Positions 56,578 to 64,000 of a DNA stretch of 64,000 bases are shown one piece after another. Source of the DNA: JBBRVW01 sp038246545 (lineage in GTDB: Bacteria; Actinomycetota; Actinomycetes; JACCUZ01); contig JBBRVW010000023.1 of assembly GCA_038246545.1 (NCBI GenBank), forward strand, positions 1-64,000, read 5' to 3'. Position numbers and translations under genes: made by a program. Position 1 is the first letter of the stretch, and each line of letters opens with the position of its first letter. Under the pieces are notes generated by a model. The model did no database searches. It was not told the DNA's origin and worked only from the letters and a program-made list of their open reading frames with translations.

Positions 56578-57588
56578 ATGCCGATCCGCCGCCGGGCCGC
56601 GCCGGCCCCCGAGGTGTCGCTCGGGGTGGCTGCGGTCGCCCGCCGGCTGGGTGTGGCGACCGGGACGCTGCGCACCTGGGACCGGCGGTACGGCCTGGGA
56701 CCCAGCGCGCACGAGGCGGGCACCCGCCGCCGGTACACGGCCGTCGACCTGGGCCGGCTCACGCTGATGCGCCGGCTGATGATGCAGGGCGCCGCTGCCG
56801 CTGACGCGGCCTCCGCGGCCGTGGCCGCCCGGCCGGTCGAGCTGCCGGGGGCGGACGAGCCGCTGACGGCTGAGCCGGGGGGCACCGAGCCGCGCGCTCT
56901 CCGGCACGCCACCCGAACCGGCGGCGGACGGGTGGTGCCGGTCCGCGACGCGGGTCCGGTCGCGCGGGGCCTCGCCAGGGCCGCGATGGCCCTCGACGGC
57001 GACTCGTGCTCCGAGCTGCTGCGGACCTCGGTCGCGCGCGACGGCGTGGTGACCACCTGGACCGAGGTGCTCGTCCCGGTGCTCACCGGCATCGGCGAGC
57101 GGTGGCGCAGCACGGGCACCGGCATCGAGGTCGAGCACCTGCTCAGCGAGTGTGCGGAGTCGGTCCTGCGCAACGTGCCGGCACCCGGGCGCCCGCGCCA
57201 GGCCCGACCGCTGCTGCTGGCGGCGCTGGAGCCGGAGGACCACCGGCTGCCGCTGGTCGCGCTCTCGGCGGCCCTCGCCGAGCGGCGGGTCGCCACCCGC
57301 CTGCTCGGCGTGCGGCTGCCCGCGCGGGCCCTGGTCGATGCCGTCGCGCGCACCGGCGCCTTCGGGGTCTTCCTCTGGGCCCAGGGCGCCGCCGGACCGG
57401 GGTCCGTGCGGCTGCCGCCGGGGCTGCTGGACGCGGTGCGTCCGCCGCCCGCGGTGCTGCTCGGCGGCCCCGGCTGGGACGCCGGCCGGGCGGCCCCCGC
57501 CGCCACCTGGCTGCCCGACCTCGCGACGGCAGCGGACACCGTCGCTGCCCTGGCCGGAGGTGGCCTCGCGGTGGGCGACGCGCGGTAG
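56578..57588 (+). CDS. MerR-family regulator with B12-binding-like domain (CarH/LitR type)
   Basis: The 336-residue protein has a MerR winged helix at about residues 12-75 (LGVAAVARRLGVATGTLRTWDRRYGL, RRRYTAVDLGRLTLMRRLM). A long Ala-rich linker follows, then a C-terminal region like cobalamin-binding domains. The helical bundle has W176-x9-E186-H187, the motif that packs on adenosylcobalamin in CarH photoreceptors. In the Rossmann part, E220-D-H222-R-L-P225 corresponds to the DxHxxG cobalt-ligand motif with Gly replaced by Pro. It may sense B12 and light, or have lost the cofactor. ATG 56578 lies 6 nt after CAGGAT (56566-56571), suggesting a leaderless start. Its TAG stop starts the next -10. 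Confidence 0.82.
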   Translation: MPIRRRAAPAPEVSLGVAAVARRLGVATGTLRTWDRRYGLGPSAHEAGTRRRYTAVDLGRLTLMRRLMMQGAAAADAASAAVAARPVELPGADEPLTAEPGGTEPRALRHATRTGGGRVVPVRDAGPVARGLARAAMALDGDSCSELLRTSVARDGVVTTWTEVLVPVLTGIGERWRSTGTGIEVEHLLSECAESVLRNVPAPGRPRQARPLLLAALEPEDHRLPLVALSAALAERRVATRLLGVRLPARALVDAVARTGAFGVFLWAQGAAGPGSVRLPPGLLDAVRPPPAVLLGGPGWDAGRAAPAATWLPDLATAADTVAALAGGGLAVGDAR

Positions 57589-57652
57589 CCTCGCGGCCGA
57601 CGACCACGGCGGGCGACCGAGCCTGCCGACGACCGTCGGTGAGGGGGCAGGC

Positions 57653-58555
57653 GTGGCGGACGACCTCCCGGCGCTGCTCGTCGCCGGGGAGCGGGCGGCG
57701 TTCCACGGCCGTCCGGCCGCCGGGGTCGACCCGCTGCGGCGCGCCGTCGAGGCGGCGTCCGCCGACGGCCTGGCCGCGGAGGCGGCCGGGGCTGGTTGGC
57801 TGCTCGGCGTCTGCCTGGCCTCCGCCGGCCGGTACGGCGGCGCGCTGGAGGTCCTCGACCCGCTGGTGGCCGGCGCCGGGAGCGCCGAGAGCCGGGTGCT
57901 CGGCGCGCTCGCGGGAGCCACCGCCGCCAGCGTGCACCGCCAGCTCGGCCGGCACGCGGTGGCCCAGGGCTACGACGAGCGGGCGCTGGACCGGTGCGGA
58001 GGGACGGGCGAGGCGGGCTTCGACGCGCTCCTGGGGCTGGCGGCGGACGCGGTCGGGCTGGGCGACGCACCAGTCGCGGCGGCCCGGCTGGACGAGGCGG
58101 CCGCCCTGGTGGGCGACCGGGCCGACTGGTGGCGGCAGCGGGTGCGGCTGGGCTGGGTCCGGGCCGAGGTCGCCCTGCTCCAGGGCCGGCCGGGCGACGC
58201 CGTCGAGGCGGCGCACGCCGCCGTCGACCTGGCCGAGCAGTCCGGCGCGCCCCGGCACGTGGCCAAGGGACTGCTCTTCCAGGGCGTGGCACAGGTGGAG
58301 GCCAGGAACCTGGACGAGGCCGCCGTGCTGCTGCGGCGGGCCGGGCTGCTCGCCGAGAGCCTCGGCACCCTCCCGCTCCAGTGGCCGGCCCGGGCCATGC
58401 TGGGCGCCCTGCTGGCCGAGGAGGACCCCGCGGAGAGCGAGCGCGCTCTGGCTGCCGCCCGGCGGGCCGTGTCGGCGATCGCCGACGACCTCCCGCCGCA
58501 CCTGCGCGACGAGTGGCTGTCCCGCCCCGACGTGGACGCCCTGCTCGGGTCCTGA
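57653..58555 (+). CDS. Helical TPR-like repeat protein, unknown function
   Basis: The 300-residue, Ala/Leu-rich protein (MADDLPALLVAGERAAFHGR from GTG 57653, after GAGGGGG) consists of helical pairs of tetratricopeptide type, for example GRPGDAVEAAHAAVDLAEQ and NLDEAAVLLRRAGLLAES. No signal or catalytic motif is present. A -10 TAGCCT (57586-57591) that contains the MerR stop codon lies about 60 bp upstream. In M. tuberculosis an uncharacterised gene (Rv3415c) occupies a similar place next to sigD; homology is a guess from position. Confidence 0.75.
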   Translation: MADDLPALLVAGERAAFHGRPAAGVDPLRRAVEAASADGLAAEAAGAGWLLGVCLASAGRYGGALEVLDPLVAGAGSAESRVLGALAGATAASVHRQLGRHAVAQGYDERALDRCGGTGEAGFDALLGLAADAVGLGDAPVAAARLDEAAALVGDRADWWRQRVRLGWVRAEVALLQGRPGDAVEAAHAAVDLAEQSGAPRHVAKGLLFQGVAQVEARNLDEAAVLLRRAGLLAESLGTLPLQWPARAMLGALLAEEDPAESERALAAARRAVSAIADDLPPHLRDEWLSRPDVDALLGS

Positions 58556-58680
58556 GCCCGCCGGCACGGGTCGCGCGTGGCCGGGAGAGATTCACCCCGA
58601 CGGGTCATGCTCGCCGTGCTACCTGCCGATGAGGAGGGGGTACGCCGGGACGGACCCGGCGCCGGAGGTGACGCACGGGC

Positions 58681-59286
58681 ATGTCCACAGTCCTCGTCTG
58701 CGACGACTCGCCGCTGGCCCGCGAGGCGCTCCGCCGCGCCGTGGCCACCGTGGCGGGAGTCGAGCGCGTCGCCGTCGCCAGCTCGGGCGAGGAGTGCCTG
58801 GTGCGCTTCAGTGCCGAGCGCCCCGACCTGGTCCTCGTCGACGTCCGCATGCCCGGAATCGGCGGTGTCGAGGCAGCTCGCCGAATCCTCGGTGCCGCAC
58901 CCCAGACTGCGGTCATCATGATGACGATGGCCGAGGACGTCGAGGGTGTGGCCCGGGCGGTCGGCTCCGGCGCCCGGGGCTACCTTGTCAAGGACGCGTC
59001 ACGGGAGGAGCTGACCGCGATGGTCACGCAGGCTCTTGCCGACGTCGCGGCCCGTCACGCCCCGCGCCACCGGCCCGACACCGAGAACCTCCCGCCGCTC
59101 ACGGAGCGCGAGCTCCAGGTGCTGCGCGGCATGGGTCGGGGCCGCAGCAACTCCGAGATCGGCAAAGAGCTCTACCTCTCCGAGGACACCGTCAAGACCC
59201 ACGCGCGCCGGCTGTTCCGCAAGCTGGGAGCCGCCGACCGGGCCCAGGCCGTCGCCATGGGTTTCCGGTGGGGGTTGGTGCGTTGA
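58681..59286 (+). CDS. bldM: Orphan response regulator BldM
   Basis: The 201-residue protein is a NarL/FixJ-type regulator. The receiver domain has D8-D9, phosphoacceptor D54 (VLVDVRMPG), T82 and K104 (GYLVKDAS). The LuxR helix-turn-helix at about 135-201 has LTERELQVLRGMGRGRSNSEIGKELYLSEDTVKTHARRL. The full sequence is strikingly close to Streptomyces BldM, a key regulator of aerial development, including the FRWGLVR end. The neighbours shbA-guaB-guaB3 match the Streptomyces order. GGAGGTG precedes ATG 58681. No histidine kinase is adjacent. Its role in an organism that may not sporulate is unclear. Confidence 0.9.
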   Translation: MSTVLVCDDSPLAREALRRAVATVAGVERVAVASSGEECLVRFSAERPDLVLVDVRMPGIGGVEAARRILGAAPQTAVIMMTMAEDVEGVARAVGSGARGYLVKDASREELTAMVTQALADVAARHAPRHRPDTENLPPLTERELQVLRGMGRGRSNSEIGKELYLSEDTVKTHARRLFRKLGAADRAQAVAMGFRWGLVR

Positions 59287-59290
59287 GGCG

Positions 59291-59908
59291 ATGACCGTAA
59301 CGTCGAGGCCCTCCCAGGCGATCTCCAAGGGCACGGAGATCGATGGTTCCCCGGTCGACCTGGGCTGGCTGGCTGCACGCGCCGTGGAGGGAGACACGGC
59401 AGCGCGCGACGCCCTGCTGGCGCACGTCCGCATCGTGGTCCACCGCTACTGCCGTGCGCGGTTGGGCCGGCTGCCGGGCAGTGAGGAGGCCGCCGACGAC
59501 GTTGCCCAGGAGGTCTGTCTCGCCGTGCTCTCCGCCCTGCCGCGCTACCGCGACGAAGGGCGCCCGTTCGAGGCGTTCGTCTTCGGTATCGCCGCTCACA
59601 AGGTCGCCGACGCCCAGCGCGCGGCCGGCCGCGCCGCGCTGCCCAGCGACGACCTGCCGGACACGCCGGACCTCGGTCCGGGGCCGGAGGACCACGCCGT
59701 CCGCAGCAGCGAGGTGGCCACCGCGCGCCGGCTGCTCGACCTCCTTCCCAAGCACCAGCGCGAGCTCCTGCTGATGCGGGTCGCCGTCGGACTGTCCGCC
59801 GAGGAGACCGGTGCAGCCCTCGGCATGACCTCGGGCGCCGTGCGGGTGGCCCAGCACCGGGCCCTGGCCCGGCTCCGCCTGCTCGCCGCCGCGGAGGTGA
59901 CCCCATGA
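59291..59908 (+). CDS. shbA: RNA polymerase sigma factor ShbA (SigD-type, ECF)
   Basis: The 205-residue ECF sigma factor has region 2 (EEAADDVAQEVCLAVLSALPRYRDEGRPFEAFVFGIAAHKVAD). Region 4 (about 145-200) reads LLPKHQRELLLMRVAVGLSAEETGAALGMTSGAVRVAQHRAL. In Streptomyces ShbA drives transcription of hrdB, the principal sigma gene; the M. tuberculosis positional counterpart is SigD. It starts 4 bp after bldM at ATG 59291 with only GAGG two bases upstream, so translation may be coupled. Its stop overlaps the anti-sigma candidate by 4 bp. Confidence 0.9.
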   Translation: MTVTSRPSQAISKGTEIDGSPVDLGWLAARAVEGDTAARDALLAHVRIVVHRYCRARLGRLPGSEEAADDVAQEVCLAVLSALPRYRDEGRPFEAFVFGIAAHKVADAQRAAGRAALPSDDLPDTPDLGPGPEDHAVRSSEVATARRLLDLLPKHQRELLLMRVAVGLSAEETGAALGMTSGAVRVAQHRALARLRLLAAAEVTP

Positions 59909-60957
59909 CCTCCCTCGTCGGCCCGCAGGGCTCGCCCGACCCGGGCGGCCTCGACCTGCTCGCGGTCAACCGGGACGCCGACCTGCTCGACCTGCTCGCG
60001 AGGCGGGCTCCCGTCCCGTCCGGCGACCCGGTTCTCGCCCTGCTGGCAGCCCTCGCCGCCGACGTCGACGAGGGCCTCGACGAGCTGCTCGTCGGCCTCG
60101 ATGACGCCGACGCACTGGTCGCCGCCGTGTCCACGGCCATTGTCGTGCCGCCCCTGCCGGTCGCGCGGCGCGGCCACGGCCTGCGCGCCACGACGGTCGC
60201 GATCGTCGTGGGCGCCACGCTCTCGATCGGCGGCGTCGCGGCAGCGGTGACCGGCGACCCGCTGGCGCCGGTCAAGGGAATCGTCACCGCCATGGGCGGT
60301 CACGGTGCCGACCAGCACCCCGGCAAGGCCCGGGCCTTCGGAGCCGGTAAGCAAGCTGACCGCCAGATCCACGGCGGCGACCTGGCCGGTGCTCGGGCCA
60401 GCCTGGACGCGATGCGGACCCAGCTCACCCGGACCGACCTGTCGAAGGGGGACCGCCAGGCGATCGAGGCGAAGCTCGCCGCCCTGGAGCGCAAGCTGGC
60501 GCGCGCCACGCCCACCGCTCAGGACGAGGGCCAGGGCCAGGGCCAGGGGCAGGGGAACGCGACCGGCTCGGGCGGTCACGGGCAGCAGGGCGGGCCGGCG
60601 ACCACGCCCGCCAGGAAGCCGACCAGCAAGCCGGCCAAGCCCGGAAACGGATCCGGCGGCAAGCCGGCGACGAAGCCGAAGGCGACCCGGACAGCCGAGC
60701 CGCCGGCCACCGGCAAGGTCAAGACCTCCGGCGGGTCCACCTCGGGCGCCAAGGCCGACAAGCCCGCCACGAACGGCTCCGGCGGACGACAGGGCCGGAC
60801 CACACCCATCCCGTCGGCGGCCACCGACGGCGACACCGGCACCGGTAACGCCAAGAGCAACAGCAACGCCAACCGCAAGGGGAGCGCCGCCCCCGTCGAG
60901 GGCGGGCCGGCTGCGAACGGCCAGTCCGCCGGCGAGGGGTCGTCCACCGGCGGGTGA
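59905..60957 (+). CDS. Putative membrane anti-sigma factor of ShbA (RsdA-like)
   Basis: The start ATG 59905 overlaps the shbA stop (ATGA). The 350-residue protein has an acidic cytosolic N-terminus (DADLLDLLARRAP, DDADALVAAV), one membrane segment at residues 95-115 (ATTVAIVVGATLSIGGVAAA) and a long extracellular tail. The tail has a charged helical part (about 140-195) and then a Gly/Lys/Pro/Ser/Thr-rich disordered stretch with GQGQGQGQ encoded by repeated GGCCAG units near 60529-60555. M. tuberculosis RsdA, the anti-SigD factor, has the same position and topology. The sequence evidence for homology is weak, so this rests on context and topology. Confidence 0.7.
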   Translation: MTSLVGPQGSPDPGGLDLLAVNRDADLLDLLARRAPVPSGDPVLALLAALAADVDEGLDELLVGLDDADALVAAVSTAIVVPPLPVARRGHGLRATTVAIVVGATLSIGGVAAAVTGDPLAPVKGIVTAMGGHGADQHPGKARAFGAGKQADRQIHGGDLAGARASLDAMRTQLTRTDLSKGDRQAIEAKLAALERKLARATPTAQDEGQGQGQGQGNATGSGGHGQQGGPATTPARKPTSKPAKPGNGSGGKPATKPKATRTAEPPATGKVKTSGGSTSGAKADKPATNGSGGRQGRTTPIPSAATDGDTGTGNAKSNSNANRKGSAAPVEGGPAANGQSAGEGSSTGG

Positions 60958-60997
60958 GCGGCACGGGGCACGGCGCGCCTCCCGTACCATCGGTGGG

Positions 60998-62512
60998 GTG
61001 ACGGGCATGCCGGACGACCACTCCCCGCTCGCCCCCCTGGGGCTCACCTTCGACGACGTCCTGCTCCTCCCGGAGGAGACCGACGTCGTCCCCTCCGAGG
61101 TCGACACGAGCTCGCGCCTGACCCGCGGGATCACGGTCGCGGTGCCGCTGCTGTCCGCGGCCATGGACACCGTCACCGAGGCCCGGATGGCGATCGCGAT
61201 GGCCCGCGAGGGTGGCATCGGCGTCCTGCACCGCAACCTCTCGATCGAGGACCAGGCCCACCAGGTCGACCTGGTGAAGCGCTCCGAGTCCGGAATGGTG
61301 AGCGACCCGCTGACCGTCGGGCCCGACGAGACGCTGGCCGAGCTCGACCGTCTCTGCGGCCTCTACCGCGTCTCGGGCCTCCCGGTGGTCGACGCTGACC
61401 GCACGCTGCTCGGCATCATCACCAACCGGGACCTGCTCTTCGTGCCTGCCGAGGGCTACGAGGCCCGCACCGTCCGCGAGCTCATGACACCGATGCCCCT
61501 GGTCACGGCGCCGGTCGGCATCCGGTCCGAGGACGCGGCCGCGTTGCTGGCCAAGCACAAGATCGAGAAGCTGCCGCTCATCGACGGAGCGGGCCGGCTG
61601 GCCGGGCTCATCACGGTCAAGGACTTCGTCAAGACCGAGCAGTACCCCCACGCGACCAAGGACGGCGAGAGCCGCCTCCGGGTGGCCGCGGCGATCGGCT
61701 ACTTCGGCGACGCCTGGGAGCGGGCGACCAGCCTGGTCGAGGCAGGCGTCGACGTGCTCGTGCCCGACACCGCCAACGGCCAGGCGCGACTGATGCTCGA
61801 CATGGTCCGCCGGCTGAAGGGCGATCCCGCCACCCGCCACGTGCAGGTGCTGGCCGGCAACGTCGCGACCCGTGGCGGCGCGCAGGCGCTGGTCGACGCC
61901 GGTGCAGACGGCGTCAAGGTCGGCGTGGGCCCGGGGAGCATCTGCACCACGCGGGTGGTCGCCGGCGTCGGCGTACCGCAGATCACGGCGATCATGGACG
62001 CCGCGACGGCCTGTCGGCCGGCTGGCGTCCCGGTGGTCGGCGACGGCGGGCTGCAGTACTCCGGGGACATCGCGAAGGCGATCGTGGCCGGTGCCGACAC
62101 CGTGATGCTCGGCTCGCTGCTCGCCGGCTGCGACGAGAGCCCCGGCGAGCTGGTGTTCGTCAACGGCAAGCAGTTCAAGCGCTACCGCGGCATGGGCTCG
62201 CTCGGTGCGATGGCATCGCGGGGCAAGACGTCCTACTCCAAGGACCGCTACTTCCAGGCCGACGTCCGCAGCGACGACGAGATCGTGCCGGAGGGCATCG
62301 AGGGGCAGGTCGCCTACCGCGGCCCGCTGCACGCCGTCGCTGGCCAGCTGATCGGTGGCCTGCACCAGTCGATGTTCTACGTCGGTGCGCACACGGTCCC
62401 CCAGCTGCAGGAGCGGGGGAGGTTCGTGCGCATCACCGCCGCCGGGCTCAAGGAGAGCCACCCGCACGACATCCAGATGACCGTCGAGGCCCCCAACTAC
62501 CACTCCCGCTGA
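60998..62512 (+). CDS. guaB: IMP dehydrogenase
   Basis: GuaB oxidises IMP to XMP, the committed step of GMP synthesis. GTG 60998 gives 504 residues (MTGMPDDHSPLAPLGLTFDD). The TACCAT hexamer (60985-60990) ends 7 nt upstream and no ribosome binding site exists, so a leaderless start is likely. Two CBS domains (about 105-225) contain GLYRVSGLPVVDADRTLLGIITNRD and HKIEKLPLIDGAGRLAGLITVKD. The catalytic loop is GPGSICTTRVVAGVGVPQ with C316. GDGGLQYSGDIAKAI and the flap region (GMGSLGAMASRG, EGIEGQVAYRG) are complete. Confidence 0.96.
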   Translation: MTGMPDDHSPLAPLGLTFDDVLLLPEETDVVPSEVDTSSRLTRGITVAVPLLSAAMDTVTEARMAIAMAREGGIGVLHRNLSIEDQAHQVDLVKRSESGMVSDPLTVGPDETLAELDRLCGLYRVSGLPVVDADRTLLGIITNRDLLFVPAEGYEARTVRELMTPMPLVTAPVGIRSEDAAALLAKHKIEKLPLIDGAGRLAGLITVKDFVKTEQYPHATKDGESRLRVAAAIGYFGDAWERATSLVEAGVDVLVPDTANGQARLMLDMVRRLKGDPATRHVQVLAGNVATRGGAQALVDAGADGVKVGVGPGSICTTRVVAGVGVPQITAIMDAATACRPAGVPVVGDGGLQYSGDIAKAIVAGADTVMLGSLLAGCDESPGELVFVNGKQFKRYRGMGSLGAMASRGKTSYSKDRYFQADVRSDDEIVPEGIEGQVAYRGPLHAVAGQLIGGLHQSMFYVGAHTVPQLQERGRFVRITAAGLKESHPHDIQMTVEAPNYHSR

Positions 62513-62551
62513 GGAGCGCGCACCTCTCCATGACCCTCACCTCATGACCTC

Positions 62552-63661
62552 ATGACCGAGATCGAGATCGGCCGAGGCAAGCGCGGCCGCACGGCGTACT
62601 CCTTCGACGACATCGCGATCGTGCCGAGCCGGCGCACCCGCGACCCCGAGGAGGTGTCGGTCGCCTGGCAGATCGACGCCTACCGGTTCGAGATCCCGGT
62701 GCTGGCCGCACCGATGGACTCGGTCGTGTCGCCCGCGACGGCGATCGCGCTCGGTCAGCTGGGCGGGCTCGGGGTGCTCAACCTCGAGGGCCTCTGGACC
62801 CGCTACGACGACCCCGGGCCGCTGCTCGCCGAGATCGCGGGTCTCGGCGACGCCGAGGCGACCCGCCGGATGCAGGAGGTTTACGACGCCCCGATCCAGC
62901 CGGAGCTGGTCGCGGCGCGGATCGCGGAGGTGCGGGCCGCCGGCGTCACCGTGGCTGCAGCGCTCTCGCCGCAGCGCACCGCTCAGCTCTGGAAGACCGT
63001 CGTCGACGCCGGCGTCGACCTGTTCGTGATCCGCGGCACCACGGTCAGCGCCGAGCACGTGTCCGGCCGGGCCGAGCCGCTGAACCTCAAGCAGTTCATC
63101 TACGAGCTCGACGTGCCGGTGATCGTCGGTGGCTGCGCGACCTACCAGGCGGGGCTGCACCTCATGCGCACCGGCGCGGCCGGTGTGCTCGTCGGGTTCG
63201 GCGGGGGAGCGTCGCACACGACCCGCTCGGTGCTGGGCATCTCGGTGCCGATGGCCTCGGCCGTGGCCGACGTGCACGCGGCGCGGCGCGACTACCTCGA
63301 CGAGTCCGGCGGCCGTTACGTGCACGTCATCGCCGACGGTGGCGTCGGGCTCTCCGGCGACGTGTCGAAGGCGATCGCGTGCGGCGCCGACGCCGTCATG
63401 GTCGGCTCGCCGCTTGCACGGGCCACCGAGGCGCCCGGCCGTGGCTTCCACTGGGGCTCCGAGGCGCACCACGGCGAGCTGCCGCGCGGCGAGCGGGTGC
63501 AGGTGGGCACGATCGGTTCCCTCGAGGAGATCCTGCTCGGCCCGTCGCGGGTCTCCGACGGCTCGATGAACATCGTCGGCGCGCTACGGCGAGCGATGGC
63601 GACGACCGGCTACTCCGACCTCAAGGAGTTCCAGCGGGTCGAGGTCACCGTCGCCCGCTGA
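62552..63661 (+). CDS. guaB3: GuaB3-family IMP dehydrogenase-related protein
   Basis: The 369-residue TIM-barrel protein lacks CBS domains and begins MTEIEIGRGKRGRTAYSFDDIAIVPSRRTRDPEEV, the GuaB3 signature. It has VLAAPMDSVVSP, VIVGGCATYQAGLHLMRTGAAGVLVG, ADGGVGLSGDVSKAIACGADAVMVGSPLA and NIVGALRRAMATTGYSDLKEFQ. The loop that carries the catalytic Cys in IMPDH reads GGGASHTTRSVLG, with H222 at that place, so classical IMPDH activity is doubtful. A cyanobacterial GuaB3 has been reported to act as GMP reductase. ATG 62552 has no clear ribosome binding site; CTCATGAC words repeat just before it. Confidence 0.93.
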   Translation: MTEIEIGRGKRGRTAYSFDDIAIVPSRRTRDPEEVSVAWQIDAYRFEIPVLAAPMDSVVSPATAIALGQLGGLGVLNLEGLWTRYDDPGPLLAEIAGLGDAEATRRMQEVYDAPIQPELVAARIAEVRAAGVTVAAALSPQRTAQLWKTVVDAGVDLFVIRGTTVSAEHVSGRAEPLNLKQFIYELDVPVIVGGCATYQAGLHLMRTGAAGVLVGFGGGASHTTRSVLGISVPMASAVADVHAARRDYLDESGGRYVHVIADGGVGLSGDVSKAIACGADAVMVGSPLARATEAPGRGFHWGSEAHHGELPRGERVQVGTIGSLEEILLGPSRVSDGSMNIVGALRRAMATTGYSDLKEFQRVEVTVAR

Positions 63662-63762
63662 CCTCCCGCCCCGCCTCCGCCCCGCGCCCGGTGATCACGT
63701 GGTCGGCAGCCGTCGTCGCCCGGGGTGAGCCCGCCCGGCTACCGACCAGTAACATGCCGGCC

Positions 63763-64000
63763 ATGGGGCTCCCCGTCGCACACGCGGCGCTGACCGCCGA
63801 TGTCGTGGCCGCGGCCGGCGCCGCCCGCACGACGACGTACGCCCCCGTCACCGGTGAGCGGCTGGTCGACCTCCCCGTCTCGACGCCCGCCGACGTCGCC
63901 CGTGCCTACGACCTGGCGCGAGCCGCCCAGCAGCGCTGGGCCACGACGCCGCTCGCCCAACGGGTGTCGGTGCTCCTCCGGCTGCACGACCTGGTGCTGG
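63763..64000 (+). CDS. Aldehyde dehydrogenase family protein, 5' part only
   Basis: An open frame from ATG 63763 to the window end encodes MGLPVAHAALTADVVAAAGA and then the start of an aldehyde dehydrogenase fold: TYAPVTGERLVDLPVSTPADVARAYDLARAAQQRWATTPLAQRVSVLLRLHDLVL. This N-terminal pattern fits actinobacterial succinate-semialdehyde dehydrogenases (GabD2-like), but the catalytic part is outside the window, so the substrate is open. TAACAT (63750-63755) ends 7 nt upstream, suggesting a leaderless mRNA. An in-frame ATG at 63754 overlaps that hexamer. Confidence 0.8.
   Translation, partial: MGLPVAHAALTADVVAAAGAARTTTYAPVTGERLVDLPVSTPADVARAYDLARAAQQRWATTPLAQRVSVLLRLHDLVL

Noticed and set aside
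54679..57921. Long minus-strand open frame opposite groEL and the MerR gene
   Set aside because: Shadow of groEL; composition is repetitive and no family motif is visible.
58591..58619. TTCACC with a -10 near 58614 as the bldM promoter
   Set aside because: The downstream hexamer (CGTGCT) lacks the A at position two, so no -10 can be defended.
60529..60555. GGCCAG repeats considered as a CRISPR-like or regulatory array
   Set aside because: The unit is only 6 bp, has no spacers and is in frame as Gly-Gln in the anti-sigma candidate.

Overview
The window is a high-GC (about 70%) actinobacterial chromosome segment. Gene order and protein features best fit a Nocardioides-like member of the Propionibacteriales. 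The evidence is the Zn-ribbon forms of S14, S4 and L36, the GroES-GroEL1-BldM-ShbA-GuaB-GuaB3 neighbourhood shared in outline with Streptomyces and Mycobacterium, the MerR/B12-like regulator, and many genes that look leaderless. Nothing here looks like a plasmid, phage, CRISPR array or insertion sequence, and I saw no rRNA or tRNA gene.

Positions 1-34884 are mostly the conserved information-processing superoperon: the 3' part of rpoC, then rpsL-rpsG-fusA-tuf, then the S10/spc/alpha block from rpsJ to rplQ (with secY, adk, map and infA), then truA. Three unusual points stand out. L17 carries a long C-terminal extension with two copies of a small aromatic domain. A near-perfect 22-bp palindrome separates rplO from secY. 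A perfect 15-bp hairpin sits on the 5' end of truA. The usual truA-rplM-rpsI-glmM run is split by an accessory block at 26621-32439: a P-loop kinase, a small minus-strand protein, an ABC-F ATPase and a large secreted alpha-amylase.

Positions 34885-54138 hold cell-envelope and housekeeping genes. coaA and glmS diverge from an 18-bp gap in which their -10 elements overlap. A Tat-exported PhoX-like protein follows. Next comes a tightly overlapping operon, acpS-nnr-alr-hydrolase-uracil DNA glycosylase-tsaE. The t6A genes tsaE, tsaB and tsaD (with rimI) are interrupted by a dehydrogenase, a DUF222/HNH nuclease with a LexA-type SOS box on its start codon, a small kinase and an ATP-grasp gene. A cation exchanger, a THUMP-like methyltransferase and a GAF-GGDEF diguanylate cyclase close this part.

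Positions 54139-64000 carry groES-groEL1 under CIRCE/HrcA control, a MerR regulator with a CarH-like W-x9-EH motif, a repeat-rich helical protein, bldM, the sigma factor gene shbA with an overlapping membrane anti-sigma candidate, guaB, guaB3, and the start of an aldehyde dehydrogenase gene.

At least eleven starts lie 6-8 nt after a -10-like hexamer, which suggests leaderless transcripts. At four gene ends the TAG stop codon is also the first half of the next gene's -10 box. All functions are assigned by reading motifs and gene order; no database search was run.
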